Shown here: positions 21,309 to 31,679 of the stretch, in pieces
Layout of the letters: each line of letters starts with the position of its first letter
Position numbering within the stretch: position 1 is the first letter of the stretch
Assembly (NCBI GenBank): GCA_963798275.1
Contig: CAWCTB010000052.1
Span: 1 to 64,000 of the forward strand
Source: CAWCTB01 sp963798275
GTDB lineage: Bacteria > Acidobacteriota > Terriglobia > Terriglobales > Acidobacteriaceae
Length of the DNA: 64,000 bases
Direction: 5' to 3'
Translations under genes and position numbers: made by a program
Notes under the pieces: generated by a model
What the model saw: the letters and a program-made list of their open reading frames with translations, nothing else
Told to the model about the DNA's origin: nothing
Database searches by the model: none

Positions 21309-21520
21309 ATCCCTCAGGGGCTTAAAGCCCGAGTTCACTGCTGCCGTGTACGGCACGGCTGAAGAGGCTGCTGAAAAAAGACTCAAGCGAGTAAACTCGG
21401 GATTTTGTGCAACGGCGATTCAACAACTTACGAGCTACTCTTGAGTCAAAAAACGGCCGAAATTACTACTTTGGTTCTTTTTTCAGCAGCCTCTGAAGCC
21501 GTGCCCTTTCAAGACGACGC
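21309..21520. repeat. Two-hairpin repeat, family A, copy R1, split by an insertion
   Basis: Hairpin 1 is GGGCTTAAAGCCC. Hairpin 2 has arms GGCACGG (21352-21358) and CCGTGCC (21499-21505), whose loop CTGAAG is duplicated around the element at 21365-21492. The right side continues CTTTCAAG as in other copies, and GGCTCTAG follows at about 21543. Confidence 0.8.
21365..21492. mobile_element. 128-bp inverted-repeat element inserted in hairpin loop of R1
   Basis: It has perfect 17-bp terminal inverted repeats (AGGCTGCTGAAAAAAGA at the left end) and a 6-bp direct duplication CTGAAG on both sides (21359-21364 and 21493-21498). Removing the element and one duplication restores the intact hairpin. 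No coding capacity, so it is MITE-like. Confidence 0.8.
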
Positions 21521-21756
21521 GCGGTCCACAGCATCTATGAAACGGCTCTAGTTTGGCAGAGATGGAGCCCGGTTACAACCTTTTCGGGGCGCCAGGGTTT
21601 ATGCGCTGTCACAGGTGATGCAGAGTTTATTAAGGGAGTATGATTTTTGGTCCGAGTCGCGGGGAAGGTACTCCCCGGGGCCGAGAGAGATACGGCATCA
21701 TTTGTGGGCAAGGCGGCAGGCGAGGAAGCAGACTGCCGACTCGCAAGTGAAGGTTT

Positions 21757-22723
21757 ATGGCTGTGACAAATCTACAAAGGCTGGTCCGTTCGGTACGGGC
21801 TTTCTCGCACGAGCTGGTTCGTCCCGTGTCGCCTCAATCTCCACCAATTCAGCCGTCGTTGTGCAGGCCCCGGTTCGGGCTGGCGCTGGGCGGAGGGTTC
21901 GCTCGTGGCATGGCGCACGTGGGTGTGCTGAAGGTGCTCGAGCAGGAGAAGATCCCGATCGACTTCATCGCGGGCACCAGTGTGGGAGCGATGGCCGGGG
22001 CATTTTATTGCTCCGGCATGAGCGCGGGGGAACTGGAAGAGATGGCGCGTGCGGTACGGTTCCGCGACTTCGCGCGCTGGACGCTGTCGCGCTATGGGTT
22101 CTGCAGCAATGATCGCATGGTGCGTTTCTTCGCGCGCATTCTGAAGCCGAAGACCTTCGCCGAGTTGAAAATTCCACTGGCCATCGTCGCGACTGACTTT
22201 CGCACAGGCGAAGCGATGGTGTTTACCGAAGGGGCGCTGGTCGATCCAATTCGCGCCAGTTGCGCTTATCCCGGAATGTTTCTTCCGGTGGAGATCGAGG
22301 GGCGGCAGTACATCGACGGGATGCTGGCGTATGCGGTGCCGACGACGCCGCTGCGCCAGATGGGAGCGGAACGCGTGCTGGGAGTTCACCTCAGCGCGTA
22401 CTGGGCGAACGGGCCCGCGCCGCGGCATGTGTTTGAAGTGATCGGACAGTGTTTGTCGATCGCACAGGCGAAGCTGTACGACACCTGGAAGAAAGATGCC
22501 GATATTATTCTCGAGCCCGACGTGAGCGCGTACAGCTACGATTGCTTCGATCGGGTGCAAGAACTGATCGAGTGCGGCGAGCAGGCGATGCGCAAGCGAA
22601 TTGCCGCGGCTGCGGGCGCTGCTGAATTTGCCGGCGCAGATGGATACGATAGGTATGCCGCTGCCCGGGGCCCCGGTGCTGACGATGGTGCAGGCGAGCA
22701 GTCCGTCGAGCCCGGCGGCGTGA
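21757..22723 (+). CDS. Patatin-like phospholipase, C-terminus frameshifted
   Basis: This is a single-domain patatin protein of about 320 residues. The oxyanion motif GGGFARG, the nucleophile motif GTSVGA and the catalytic Asp in YIDGMLAYAVP are all present, so lipid acyl-ester hydrolysis is expected. ATG 21757 follows AAGTGAAGG. Near 22640 the frame shifts; the other frame gives MDTIGMPLPGAPVLT and a stop at 22721-22723, more plausible than reading on into the tandem repeat at 22805. It differs from the patatin at 2-3.8 kb in lacking a nucleotide-binding domain. It is transcribed away from the NUDIX gene. Confidence 0.85.
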
Positions 22724-22804
22724 GGAAAGGACCCGCGCTGGGCGTCAGCTCGTGGCGATTCAAGATGAAAAGACCCACTCAAGCAACAGCGGCTTGGGGG
22801 GGCC

Positions 22805-22866
22805 GAGTGGGGCACCCCGCGCTTGAGTGGGACACCCGAGCGGCTAAGTGGGGCACCCGAGCGTGA
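22805..22866 (+). repeat. Three imperfect 21-bp tandem repeats
   Basis: The unit contains AGTGGG(G/A)CACCC followed by a GCG. Copies begin at 22805, 22825 and 22846. They lie between the patatin stop and the S1 protein gene. Confidence 0.75.
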
Positions 22867-22898
22867 GGGGGAGCCCGCGCGTTCAGTCGAACTTTGAA

Positions 22899-24581
22899 CT
22901 ACCGGACGAGTTCCAGGAGGATCGTTTCGCTGGCGGGATCGAGCCTGGCGATTCGGAAGCTGCGAACTTGTCCGACGCGAATGGCCTCGAGTTTGGCTTC
23001 GCCGCCTGTAGTAGTTCCCTTCCAGCGGGCCTGCAGCATGGAACCGAGCGAGGATAGATCCACCTTGCCGGCGGTGCTGCGCTCGTCTCCAGTTCCCTGG
23101 GTAGAAGGTAGCTGGCCGGTGCCGTAGATTCCTTCTCCCAACTCCACGCGAATGCGATCGCCGGACTGCTCCACCACGCGGCCACTGACCAGATCGCCGG
23201 GCTTATGCTCGGCGACGTATTCGGCGAAACTGGTGGGTATCAACTGCTTCATGCTGAGCCGCAACTGGCGCTTTTCTTTGTCGACGGCGACGACCTGGGC
23301 CTTCACGATCTGTCCGAGTTTCAGCACGTCCTGGGGGTGATTGATTCGCTTTTCGGCAGTGATCTCGCTGATGTGGACCATGCCCTCGACGCCTTCGGAC
23401 ACCTGCACGAATGCGCCAAACCTGGTGATGCTGGTGATGGGCCCTTCGACCACGGTACCGGGGGCAAAGCGCTGCGGCGCATCGGCCCAGGGATCGCCTA
23501 ATGCCTGCTTTAGTCCGAGAGAGAGGCGGCGTTCGGGCACGTTCACCGCCAGAATCATGGCTTCGACGACGTCGCCGGGCTTCACCAGATCGCTGGGCTT
23601 GCGAACCTTCTTGACCCACGACATTTCGGAAACGTGGATCAGTCCTTCAATCCCCGGCTCCAATTCGACGAAGGCCCCGAAATCGGTGACGCGGGTGACG
23701 GCGCCGCGAACGCGCTCGCCGGTGCGATACTTGTCGGCGACGGAATCCCAGGGATGGGGTTGGAGTTGCTTGATGCCCAGCGAAATGCGATTTCTTTCCG
23801 GCTCGATCTTGAGGATGCGAGCTTCGATCTGCTGGCCAACCGAGAGCACGTCCGCGGGAGTGCTGACCCGGCTCCAACTGATGTCGCTGACATGCAACAG
23901 GCCATCGACTCCGCCGATATCGACAAAAGCGCCATAGTCGGCCAGGCTGCGGACTGTACCGTGAACCGTGTCGCCCTCTTTGAGATCGGAAAGCCGCTGT
24001 TCCTTGGCGGAGCGTTCCTCTTCTTCCGTGATGATGCGGCGGTCAACGACCACGTTTTCGTCGGTGACCTCGAGCTTGGTGATGCGACAGCGGATCTCCT
24101 GGCCAACGAGCTTTTCCAGTTCGGCGGCGTCGCGGGTTCCGCTGCGCGAGGCCGGCATGAAAGCACGCACGCCGACATCCACGCTGAGGCCACCTTTCAC
24201 CACGGCCGTTACCATGCCGCTGATGGTGGCTTTGTCGGCAAAAGCCTTCTCCAGCGAATCCCAGTCGGTTGGCTGCCGAACCTGTAAGCGGGAGAGTTCG
24301 TAGTAGCCCTCAGGATCGCGACCCTTCACGGTGACGAGCAGCTTGTCGCCGGGGTTGGGAGGGGCGGCGGCGAACGCGGACAGCGGCAGAATGCCTTCGG
24401 TCTTGTAGCCGATGTCGAGAAGGACGGCATCGGGGGTGACGGTAATTACGGTTCCTTCGAGTTGTTTGTTGCCGCCCTCAAAGCTGGGCGCGTGGCTGCG
24501 TTCGTACTGCGACAGCAACTGATCGAAGGATTCAGTGGAGTCGTCGTTGGCAGGGGTTTCCGGAATGCTGGGGTCAGGCAT
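22899..24581 (-). CDS. rpsA: Ribosomal protein S1 family RNA-binding protein
   Basis: This 560-residue protein is built of about six S1 domains. Typical cores are GTVRSLADYGAFVDIGGVDG, AVTRVTDFGAFVELEPGIEG and PITSITRFGAFVQVSEGVEG, each followed by HVS or HIS. S1 binds mRNA on the 30S subunit and helps initiation on structured leaders. The first and last domains are more divergent, as in most S1 proteins. The frame is intact. The acidic N-terminus (MPDPSIPETPANDDS) is a low-complexity lead. It could be a second S1-like protein rather than the only rpsA, since the last domain carries an unusual insertion. Confidence 0.88.
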   Translation of the reverse strand: MPDPSIPETPANDDSTESFDQLLSQYERSHAPSFEGGNKQLEGTVITVTPDAVLLDIGYKTEGILPLSAFAAAPPNPGDKLLVTVKGRDPEGYYELSRLQVRQPTDWDSLEKAFADKATISGMVTAVVKGGLSVDVGVRAFMPASRSGTRDAAELEKLVGQEIRCRITKLEVTDENVVVDRRIITEEEERSAKEQRLSDLKEGDTVHGTVRSLADYGAFVDIGGVDGLLHVSDISWSRVSTPADVLSVGQQIEARILKIEPERNRISLGIKQLQPHPWDSVADKYRTGERVRGAVTRVTDFGAFVELEPGIEGLIHVSEMSWVKKVRKPSDLVKPGDVVEAMILAVNVPERRLSLGLKQALGDPWADAPQRFAPGTVVEGPITSITRFGAFVQVSEGVEGMVHISEITAEKRINHPQDVLKLGQIVKAQVVAVDKEKRQLRLSMKQLIPTSFAEYVAEHKPGDLVSGRVVEQSGDRIRVELGEGIYGTGQLPSTQGTGDERSTAGKVDLSSLGSMLQARWKGTTTGGEAKLEAIRVGQVRSFRIARLDPASETILLELVR

Positions 24582-24619
24582 GAGGTTGAAATCTTCTTTG
24601 GCTGGGTTACAAGGGCCAG

Positions 24620-24733
24620 TCTCATAAACGCCTCAGCGACGAAAACGGAAGTCCCTCAGGGGCTAAAGCCCAGTCTTAAGTGGTACGTTACGGCACAGCT
24701 GAAGCTGTGCCCTTTCAAAACTGATTTATGAGA
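24620..24733. repeat. Two-hairpin repeat, family A, copy R2 (uninterrupted)
   Basis: Outer inverted repeat TCTCATAAA and TTTATGAGA. Hairpin 1 is GGGCTAAAGCCC; hairpin 2 is GGCACAGCTGAAGCTGTGCC. Relative to copies R1, R3 and R6, hairpin 2 carries a paired G-C to A-T change in its stem. Confidence 0.8.
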
Positions 24734-24775
24734 TGGCTCTAGTTAGGATAACACCGCGTCAGCGCGCAGCGCAGA

Positions 24776-24852
24776 GTCTGTCGTCCCAACGGGACTCGGG
24801 GGTCGAGAGAGGAAGCCTACCCAGCACTTCGCTACGCTGCCTGCTGGTCTAT
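24776..24852. repeat. Palindromic repeat, family B, copy 2
   Basis: It shares GTCTGTCG, an ACGGG palindrome and CCTACCCAGC with the copy at 15156-15246. It lies downstream of the TolC-family gene. Confidence 0.6.
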
Positions 24853-24966
24853 CATTCCGCCGCCCTCGCCACACGCCGCTCGCAAAACCAGCGAGCGGCG
24901 TAAGCGTGGCAGTGGGCTCGGCGCGCTGAGGGACGCGGCGTAGTGGACCGCAAATTGGTAGACAAG

Positions 24967-26401
24967 CTACGGAGCCGCAATCTGGAAGCGCAGCACGGCC
25001 TGCGCAATGCGGTACTGATACTTGGCGGCCGCGAACTGAATCTGGGCCTCGGTCTGCTGCAATTGCGCCTGGCTCAGCTCGACGATCGACCCCAGCCCCA
25101 GGTTGTAGCGGGTTTGTGACAGGTCGACGGCGAGGTTGGTCTGATCGACAAACTGCTGGGTCACCGAGATGCGGCTGTAGGCGGTCTGGGTGTTGAGCCA
25201 ACTGGTGCGCACGTCGTTGGCGATGCGGTCTTTCAGGTCGCGCAGCCGTTCCTGGCTCGGCCTGCGCGCGCAAAGCGGCTTCCTTGCGAGCGCGCGGGAT
25301 ACAGAAAGCCGTTGAAGATCGGGAATGTTGACGTTGACGCCGACTGCGCCGTACCAGCTTTCGAGTTGCGGGAGCGCCGGTGGGCACCTGACCGACGGTG
25401 CCCAGCGCGCGCACGTCGGGCAGCAGCAGGTCGCGCTCCGCCTTCTGAAAACGCTGCGAGGCCTGATACTCGTAGTCCTGGGCGGCAATTTCGGGCCGGT
25501 TGCTGAATGCCTGATCGACCAGCTGGCAACCGCGTCGGGCGGCGGAGTCAGTTGCGCCCTCGGTCTCGACCAGATCGAATTGCTGTTGCGCGGAATAGCC
25601 AAGCATTTCAGAAAGGGCAGACAGCGCGGCCTGATAGTTGTTCTGGGCATCGAGCAACAGCAGCTTCGCCTGCGCCAGGTTGGCGTTGGCAAAGCTCACG
25701 TCGAGTTGCGACTTGAGCTTGTTGTTGAACAGCGTGGTGATCTGGTCGCTCACCAGCTGGCGAGCGCTGACCGTCTGCTCCGCGACTTTCAGTTCGGCGT
25801 TGGCCTGCAGCGCGTTGTAGAAGGCCTGGTCGACGGCCAGCTTGATCTGCGCCGCGGTCGCCTGGGCATTCATGTTGGCGGCCTTGGCGCGCAAGCGCGG
25901 CGGTCGCCACCAGGTTGTTGGTGCGTCCGAAGTCGGTGATCAGCTGCGCCAGCGTGACTCCTACGGCAACGCGCTCATAGATGATCGGGTTGTTGAGGTG
26001 CCCGGCGGCGATGCGGCTGCCGTCGTGCGGCTCGACCGCGGTCAGGCTGCCGTAGACGTTGTGGGATAGTAGTTGGACTTCTCCTGGCGCGTGACCTGCT
26101 GCGAAGCCATGGCCAGCAACCGGTAGACGGAGATCTGCGGATTGTTGCGCAGCGCCAGCGCCTCCGCGTCCTGCACCGTCAGTCGCACCGGAGGGCCGGA
26201 GGGCGGAAGCTGCGGGGCGCGGAACAGGTTGAGTCGGAGGTGAGGCCGGCGGGGCAGTCTGCGGCGCAGGCACACTCGTTTGCGGAGCAGGCATGCAGTC
26301 TGCGGCGCGGGACTCGTTTGCGGCGCAGGCACGCCCGTCTGCGCTGCATCGAACTCGCCAGAACTGACAGAAGAGGCAAGCAAGAGAGTCTTGCTTCTCA
26401 C
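24967..26401 (-). CDS. TolC family outer-membrane efflux protein, frameshifted
   Basis: Outer-membrane channel partner of the RND pump. GTG 26401 overlaps the pump's stop (GTGA). A Pro/Gln-rich linker with repeated PAPQT precedes the core. Recognisable parts are LTVQDAEALALRNNPQI, VGVTLAQLITDFGRTNNLVA, QIKLAVDQAFYNALQANAELKVAEQ, and near the end VDLSQTRYNLGLGSIVELSQAQLQQTEAQ. These lie in different frames; several single-base insertions are needed, one at 25893-25894 (CAGC read as CAAGC). The last part ends at 24967. The order of segments is that of a full-length protein, so I read it as one gene disrupted by errors. Confidence 0.8.
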
Positions 26402-29400
26402 GCCTGCACCTCCGGTTGCGCCGGTTGCTCTTCTTTGCGGTGGATCAGCAGGTACGCCGCGGGAACCAGGAAGACGGTGACGACCACCGAGACCGTCAGG
26501 CCGCCGATGATGGAGCGCGCCAGCGGCGCGTACTGCTCGCTGCCCGCTTCCAGCGCCAGCGCCATCGGAATCAGGCCCAGAATGGTCGCCAGCGAGGTCA
26601 TCAGGACGGGGCGCAGACGTACCCGGCAGGCCAGCGCCACCGCTTCGCGAATCGCCATGCCTTGCCGCCGGTAGACGCGCGTGACATCGACGATCAGGAT
26701 GCTGTTCGAGACCACGATGCCGGTCATCATGATGACGCCCATCAGCGACATGACGTTCAGCGTGGTGCCGGTGAGCAGCAGGAAGATCAGCACGCCGGTG
26801 ATGCCCGGAGGAATCGCCAGCAGGATGATGAACGGATCGATGAACGACGCGAACTGCGCCATCAGGATCAGGTAGACCAGCACGATCGAGAGCAGCAGGC
26901 CAATGCCAAAGCTCTTGAACGACTGGCGCATGCCTTCCACCGAACCGCGCATGGTGACGCGCACGTCGTCCGGTATCTTGGTGTCGCCGATGACCTTGTC
27001 CACGCGGTTGGCGACGCCGCCCAGGTCCTGCGACGACGGCGCCACGTAGACATCGATCACGCGCCGCAGTTGGTAGTGATCGACCTCGGTCGGCGTGTTG
27101 ATGATCTTGGCGCTGGTCACCGCTTCCAGGTCGGTAGGGTTCAAGTTGTTGCTGGCGTCGCATCGGAATCTGCTTGAGGTCGAGCAGCGACTTCACCTGC
27201 GTCTCGGGATACTGCACCGTCAGCATGTAGTTGTTGCCGTTCTTGGGATCGACCCAGTAGCTGGGCGCGATCATGCCGTTGGAGGTCAAGCGCGGTGATC
27301 ACGTTGTCCACGACTTCCTGCGACGACACGCCCAAGCCTTGCCGCCATCTCGCGATTGACATCGAGGTCGATGCCGGGATAGTCGAGGTCTTGCGGAATC
27401 AGCACGTCGCTGACGCCCTTCACGCGCGCGAATCTTGCGCGCCAGATCCTGCGCGGTTGCGTACGCCGACTTCATGTCGTTGCTGCTGACCTGAAGATCG
27501 ATCGGCGCCGGCAGTCCGAGGTTCACCACGGCATCGACCAGTCCTCCGGCCTGGAAGTAGGTCGAGAGTTCCGGCAGATCGTCGGCCAGCTTTCGCCGCA
27601 CGCGGTCCATGTACTCGTAGCTGCCAACCTTGTGGTCTTCCTTCAGGCTGACCTGGACAAACGCCGTGTGCTGTCCGGAGTTGGTGGTGTAGATCGCGGA
27701 GAAATCGGGCGTGATGCCGATGTTGGAGACGATCATGCCCAGGTCGCTGCGGCGGAACCACCTGCGCGGATGTCCTCTTCCACGTGCTTGATGTACTCGT
27801 TGGTCAGCTCGATGCGCGTTCCCGTCGGGCGCCTTGATGTTGATCACGAACTGTCCGGGATCGGTGCGCGGGAAGAAGGAGACTCCGAGGAAGGGATACA
27901 GGCCAAGGCTGAAGACAAATACGCCGAGGATGGCGATGCACCGTGGCCGCTGGGCGCAGCAGCGTTTTGCCGACCGCGATGTCGTACTGCATCAGCATCT
28001 GGTCGTACTGGTGGTTGAAGCCGTTCACGAAGCGCGCGAAGACCGTCTTGCTGCCGTGATGCGCGACCTGAACCGTGGCCCTTGATGAAGCGGGCGCAGA
28101 ACAGCGGCACCACGGTCATGGCCACCATGTAGGACGCGAACAGCGAGAACACGACCGAAGCCGCCAGCGCCATGAACAGGAACCGGCTGACTCCGTACAG
28201 GAAACACGACCGGGAAGAAGACGATGGCGGTGGTGAAGGTCGCTGCCAGCACCGGCAAGTGCTACTTCCTGGCCGCCCCGCTCGGCTGCGACTTCGGGGC
28301 TCTCGCCTTCTTCCAGATGGCGGAAGATGTTTTCCAGCACCACGACGGAGTTGTCGATCAGTCGGGAGAAGGCCAGGGCCAGTCCGCCCAGCACCATGGA
28401 GTTGATCGAGCCGCCGCCGGCGTTGATGGCGAGAAACGCGGCCAGCGCCGACAGCGGAATCGACAGCATCACCGCCAGGGTGGCGCGGAAGCTTGCCGAG
28501 GAAGATCAGGATCATCAACGCGGTGAGCACCAGCCCGATGCCGCCTTCGTTGCCCAGGTTCGCGATCGCGGTCTTCACGAAGACCGACTGATCGAACACC
28601 ACCCGCGTCACCAGCGTCTTGGGAACATCGAGCAGGTCCTTCAGCGAGTCGCGGATTCCGTTGACGATCGAGATGGTGTTGCTGTTGCCGCCCTGCTTCA
28701 GGATCGGCAGATAGACCGAGCGCTGGCCGTCGACGCGCACGATGTTGGTCTGGATGGCGTTGGCGTCCTTGGCATAGCCAACATCGGCGACCATGAACCT
28801 GGCCGTTGCCCTCGACTCTTCAGCGGCAGGCGGTTGATCTCTTCCGTCGTCGGCAGCTGGCTGTTGGTGTAGATGTTGTAGTCCTTCGGACCAATGCGCA
28901 CATCGCCGGCGGGCAGAATTGCATTGGCCTGGTTCACGGTCCGCACCACGTCCATCAGGCTCAACTGGTGGGCTTCCAGCTTTACCGGATCGACATAGAC
29001 CTGGATCTGGCGGTACTTGCCGCCGAACGGTTGCGGAACAGACGCTCCGGGCACATTGGCGATCTGGTTGCGCACCGTGAACTGCCCAAGGTCGTGCAAT
29101 TCGGTCTCGTTCAGCCCCGCGCCCTTCAAGCGTGATCAGGCAGACCGGCAGGCTGGAGGCATCGAACTTCAGCACGACCGGGCGGCAGCGTTCCCGGAGG
29201 CAGTCGCCGCAACTGCGCCATGGCCAGGTTGGAGATGCTGCTCACCGCGGCGTCGGCGTTGGTGCCCGGCTGGAAGTAGACCTTGATCAGGCTGACGCCG
29301 GTCAGCGAGCGCGACTCGATGTGATCGATGCCGCTGCCGAGGGTGAAGAAGCGCTCGAAGGGATTGGTGATGTTGGCTTCGATCTGCTCCGGCGGCATGC

Positions 29401-29551
29401 CGTTATAGAACGTCGCCACCACCACCACGGGAATATTGATGTCGGGAAACAGATCGACCGGCATGCGCACCATCGTCGCCACGCCGACCACGGCGATGAT
29501 CAGGCACATCATGATGATGAAAAAGGGATAGCGGATCGCGAAGCCGGACAT
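26398..29551 (-). CDS. RND efflux pump inner-membrane protein, heavily frameshifted
   Basis: The gene starts at ATG 29551 (MSGFAIRYPFFIIMMCLIIA) and ends at 26398. Segments found in order are RMPVDLFPDINIPVV, SLTGVSLIKVYFQPGTNA, GKYRQIQVYVDPVKLEAHQLS, SIPLSALAAFLAI, VVLENIFRHLEEGESPE, YEYMDRVRRKLADDLPEL and the last helices VYRRQGMAIREAVALACRVR. Together they give a normal pump of about 1,040 residues with twelve helices. At least a dozen +1 shifts occur, at 29180, 29128, 28493, 28257, 27827, 27334 and 27289 among others. Its partners are the adaptor upstream and TolC downstream. Drug or metal specificity cannot be told. Confidence 0.85.
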
Positions 29552-29554
29552 ACC

Positions 29555-30820
29555 TTAGTCTGTTCCTCCCTGGCTTCGCCGGTCTGGAGGCGAACTTGCT
29601 CAGCTTGGGTTCGACCACTTGTCCCGGCTGATACGATCCGAAGTTGCCGACGATTACTCGATCGCCTTCTTTCAGTCCCGCCAATACTTCGACCTGGTTG
29701 GGATCTTCGAGGCCGGTCTGGATTTCGCGCGGTTGCACGCGGTTCTGCTGATCGACGATCAGGACGCTGGACTTTGCCGTCGTGGTGCTGCACCGCCTGG
29801 ATCGGGAATGGTCAGCGCATCGGGGTGATTCTGCACGTCGCAGCGCGACGTTGGCATACATGCCGGGCTGCAGTTTGTACGTTGTCATTGGGCACGTCAA
29901 TTTCCACCTGCATGGTGCGGGTGGTGCGGTCGAGCGAGTCGGTAAAGCGGGTAACCGTGTCCGGTGAAATGCTCGCCGGTGGCTTGGCACCGTGACGTCG
30001 GCAGGCTGACCGATGCGGACCGACGGCGGCCAGCGATTCGGGCACTGGTATTCGCAGCCGCAAAATGTTGATCTGCGCCAGCTTCACCACCGGAGCCGAA
30101 TTGTTGTTGGAGGTGCCGGCCTGTACCAGCGCGCCGGTGTCGGCGTAGCGCCAGGTCACCACTCCATCAAAGGGCGCGACGATGCGGGTGTAGTCCGACA
30201 TGGCGGAGATCTGGCTATTGTTAGCCTGCGACATCTCCAGCTGTTGCCGCGCAGCCGACAGCGCGGACTTGGCGGATTCGACCTGCGCTTCGGACGACGC
30301 GGTCCTTGGCCTGCGGCATCGTCCAGCTCCTGCTGGGCGATCAGACCGGGACGCGCCTTCGGAAGCCTGTTCCAGCCGGCAGCCAGTTGGCGTGCAGCGC
30401 GTCGTGCTGCGCCTCGTCGCGCGCGACTTCATTCTGCGCGCGCTGCATTTCCTGCTGGCTGTGCCGCACTCCGGCGCCTGCGCCTTGCAATTGCGCCACC
30501 AGTTCCGGGACCTCGAGGACGGCCAGCACCTGGCCGGTCTTCACCCGGTCGCCAATATCGACATTGATCTTGCGGATGTAGCCCGCGACTTTGGCGTGGA
30601 CTTCAATTTCCTGATAGGGGTCGAACTCTCCCGCTACCGATAAGGTATTACCAATGGGAGCGCGCGTGGCAACCGCGATCGCGACGGGTACGACATCCTG
30701 ACCGTTGTGGGTATGAGCCGGCGCTCCTGCGCGTACCCGCTGCGCAACCAGAAATGCGATTAGCAGACAAAGCACCGCTCCGCCTAACACAAGAAACTTG
30801 TGCCGAGGGCGAACCTGCAT
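29555..30820 (-). CDS. Membrane fusion (adaptor) protein of the RND pump, frameshifted
   Basis: The start is ATG 30820, with an N-terminal membrane anchor (KFLVLGGAVLCLLIAFLVA). Then come the barrel-lipoyl parts: VAGEFDPYQEIEVHAKVAGY and VDIGDRVKTGQVLAVLEVPEL, a helical hairpin in shifted frames, MSDYTRIVAPFDGVVTWRYADTG, and the C-terminal KLQPGMYANVALR and LAGLKEGDRVIVGNFGSYQPG. Several +1 shifts break it between 30370 and 29560. A TAA at 29555-29557 lies three bases before the pump start, which I take as the end. It is first in the adaptor-pump-TolC operon. Confidence 0.82.
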
Positions 30821-30927
30821 GGACTTTCCTCTTCCTCTTAAGAAAAAGCTTCAGAAACCAATGGGATCAGTGCCGGGGCAATTCTAGCCGAATTGAGCAC
30901 TGATAATTCAGCGCAGACAAGAAAGTA

Positions 30928-31278
30928 CTACCGCGGGGGAGGGGGACGAAGCGAGCGGTGGATGTCCTGCAACGACTCATGGGCGGGCGCCGAGGTCCGC
31001 ACGGGGACCGGAAGGCTAAGCTCGCGACGAATGCTGAACCAGTGCAGGAACAGAATTGCGCACCACAATTCCACACTCACCAGTTGAGTCGACGGCTCAA
31101 GTTCCAGCTTTTCTCCATTCAGCCAGAGCTTGTTGGCAGTGGAGGGGGTAACTCTGGGACCAGTACCGCCTTTGTAAACCGCAGTTTTAGCGTGCAAAAC
31201 GAACAGGAACACGACAAGGCAAAGGACAACCTCCAGCCCCCGCGCCAATGTCTTCCCTCGTGCTGTACGAAAGATCAT
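30928..31278 (-). CDS. Small membrane protein of unknown function
   Basis: This 116-residue frame starts at ATG 31278 with a basic lead and a hydrophobic segment (LEVVLCLVVFLFVLHA), then a polar part (STANKLWLNGEKLELEP) and a second hydrophobic segment (LWCAILFLHWFSI), ending with a Pro-rich tail. The positive-inside pattern and two helices look genuine. No family is recognised and no Shine-Dalgarno sequence is obvious. It lies upstream of the adaptor gene on the same strand with about 110 bp between, so it may be unrelated. Confidence 0.55.
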   Translation of the reverse strand: MIFRTARGKTLARGLEVVLCLVVFLFVLHAKTAVYKGGTGPRVTPSTANKLWLNGEKLELEPSTQLVSVELWCAILFLHWFSIRRELSLPVPVRTSAPAHESLQDIHRSLRPPPPR

Positions 31279-31479
31279 GAACCTATTCGCCCCAATTTGC
31301 TTCGTCAGACACTACAACATATACGTATTAACCCCGAAATGGTAAGCGAGTTGCTCGGTAGTGGGTCAGGATGCCAGGAATGGCTCTCTGCCCCAAACTG
31401 CTCACAATATTCTAACCGACTGATATTAATTTGGTGTTGCAGTCATCAAATATAGCTGGCAAGTGCAGGAGAACGTGGC

Positions 31480-31641
31480 AGGCTGCGGGAAAAGTCCGAA
31501 AGCCAGATCCGTCGCCGAATAAAGCCGGCTCGGATGGCAAAACCAAACAGCTTATGCAGCATACTCTTCGGCAAGCTCCGGGCAGGCTTTGCCGGTGTGC
31601 CTTTTCAAAACGCGCCAATATCCGGCTGTTTTCCGCAGCCT
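31480..31641. mobile_element. 162-bp inverted-repeat element
   Basis: The ends AGGCTGCGGGAAAA and TTTTCCGCAGCCT are inverted repeats related to those of the elements at 21365, 31759 and 34336. No coding capacity and no clear target duplication were seen. Confidence 0.6.
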
Positions 31642-31679
31642 GCTAGGGTGGCGCCCGCAATTTCGTGCCATAACCCTAA

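Noticed and set aside
22805..22866. CRISPR array
   Set aside because: Only three imperfect 21-bp units with no spacers and no cas genes nearby.
22724..22866. C-terminal extension of the second patatin through the tandem repeat
   Set aside because: It arises only from the shifted frame; the alternative frame ends normally at 22723.
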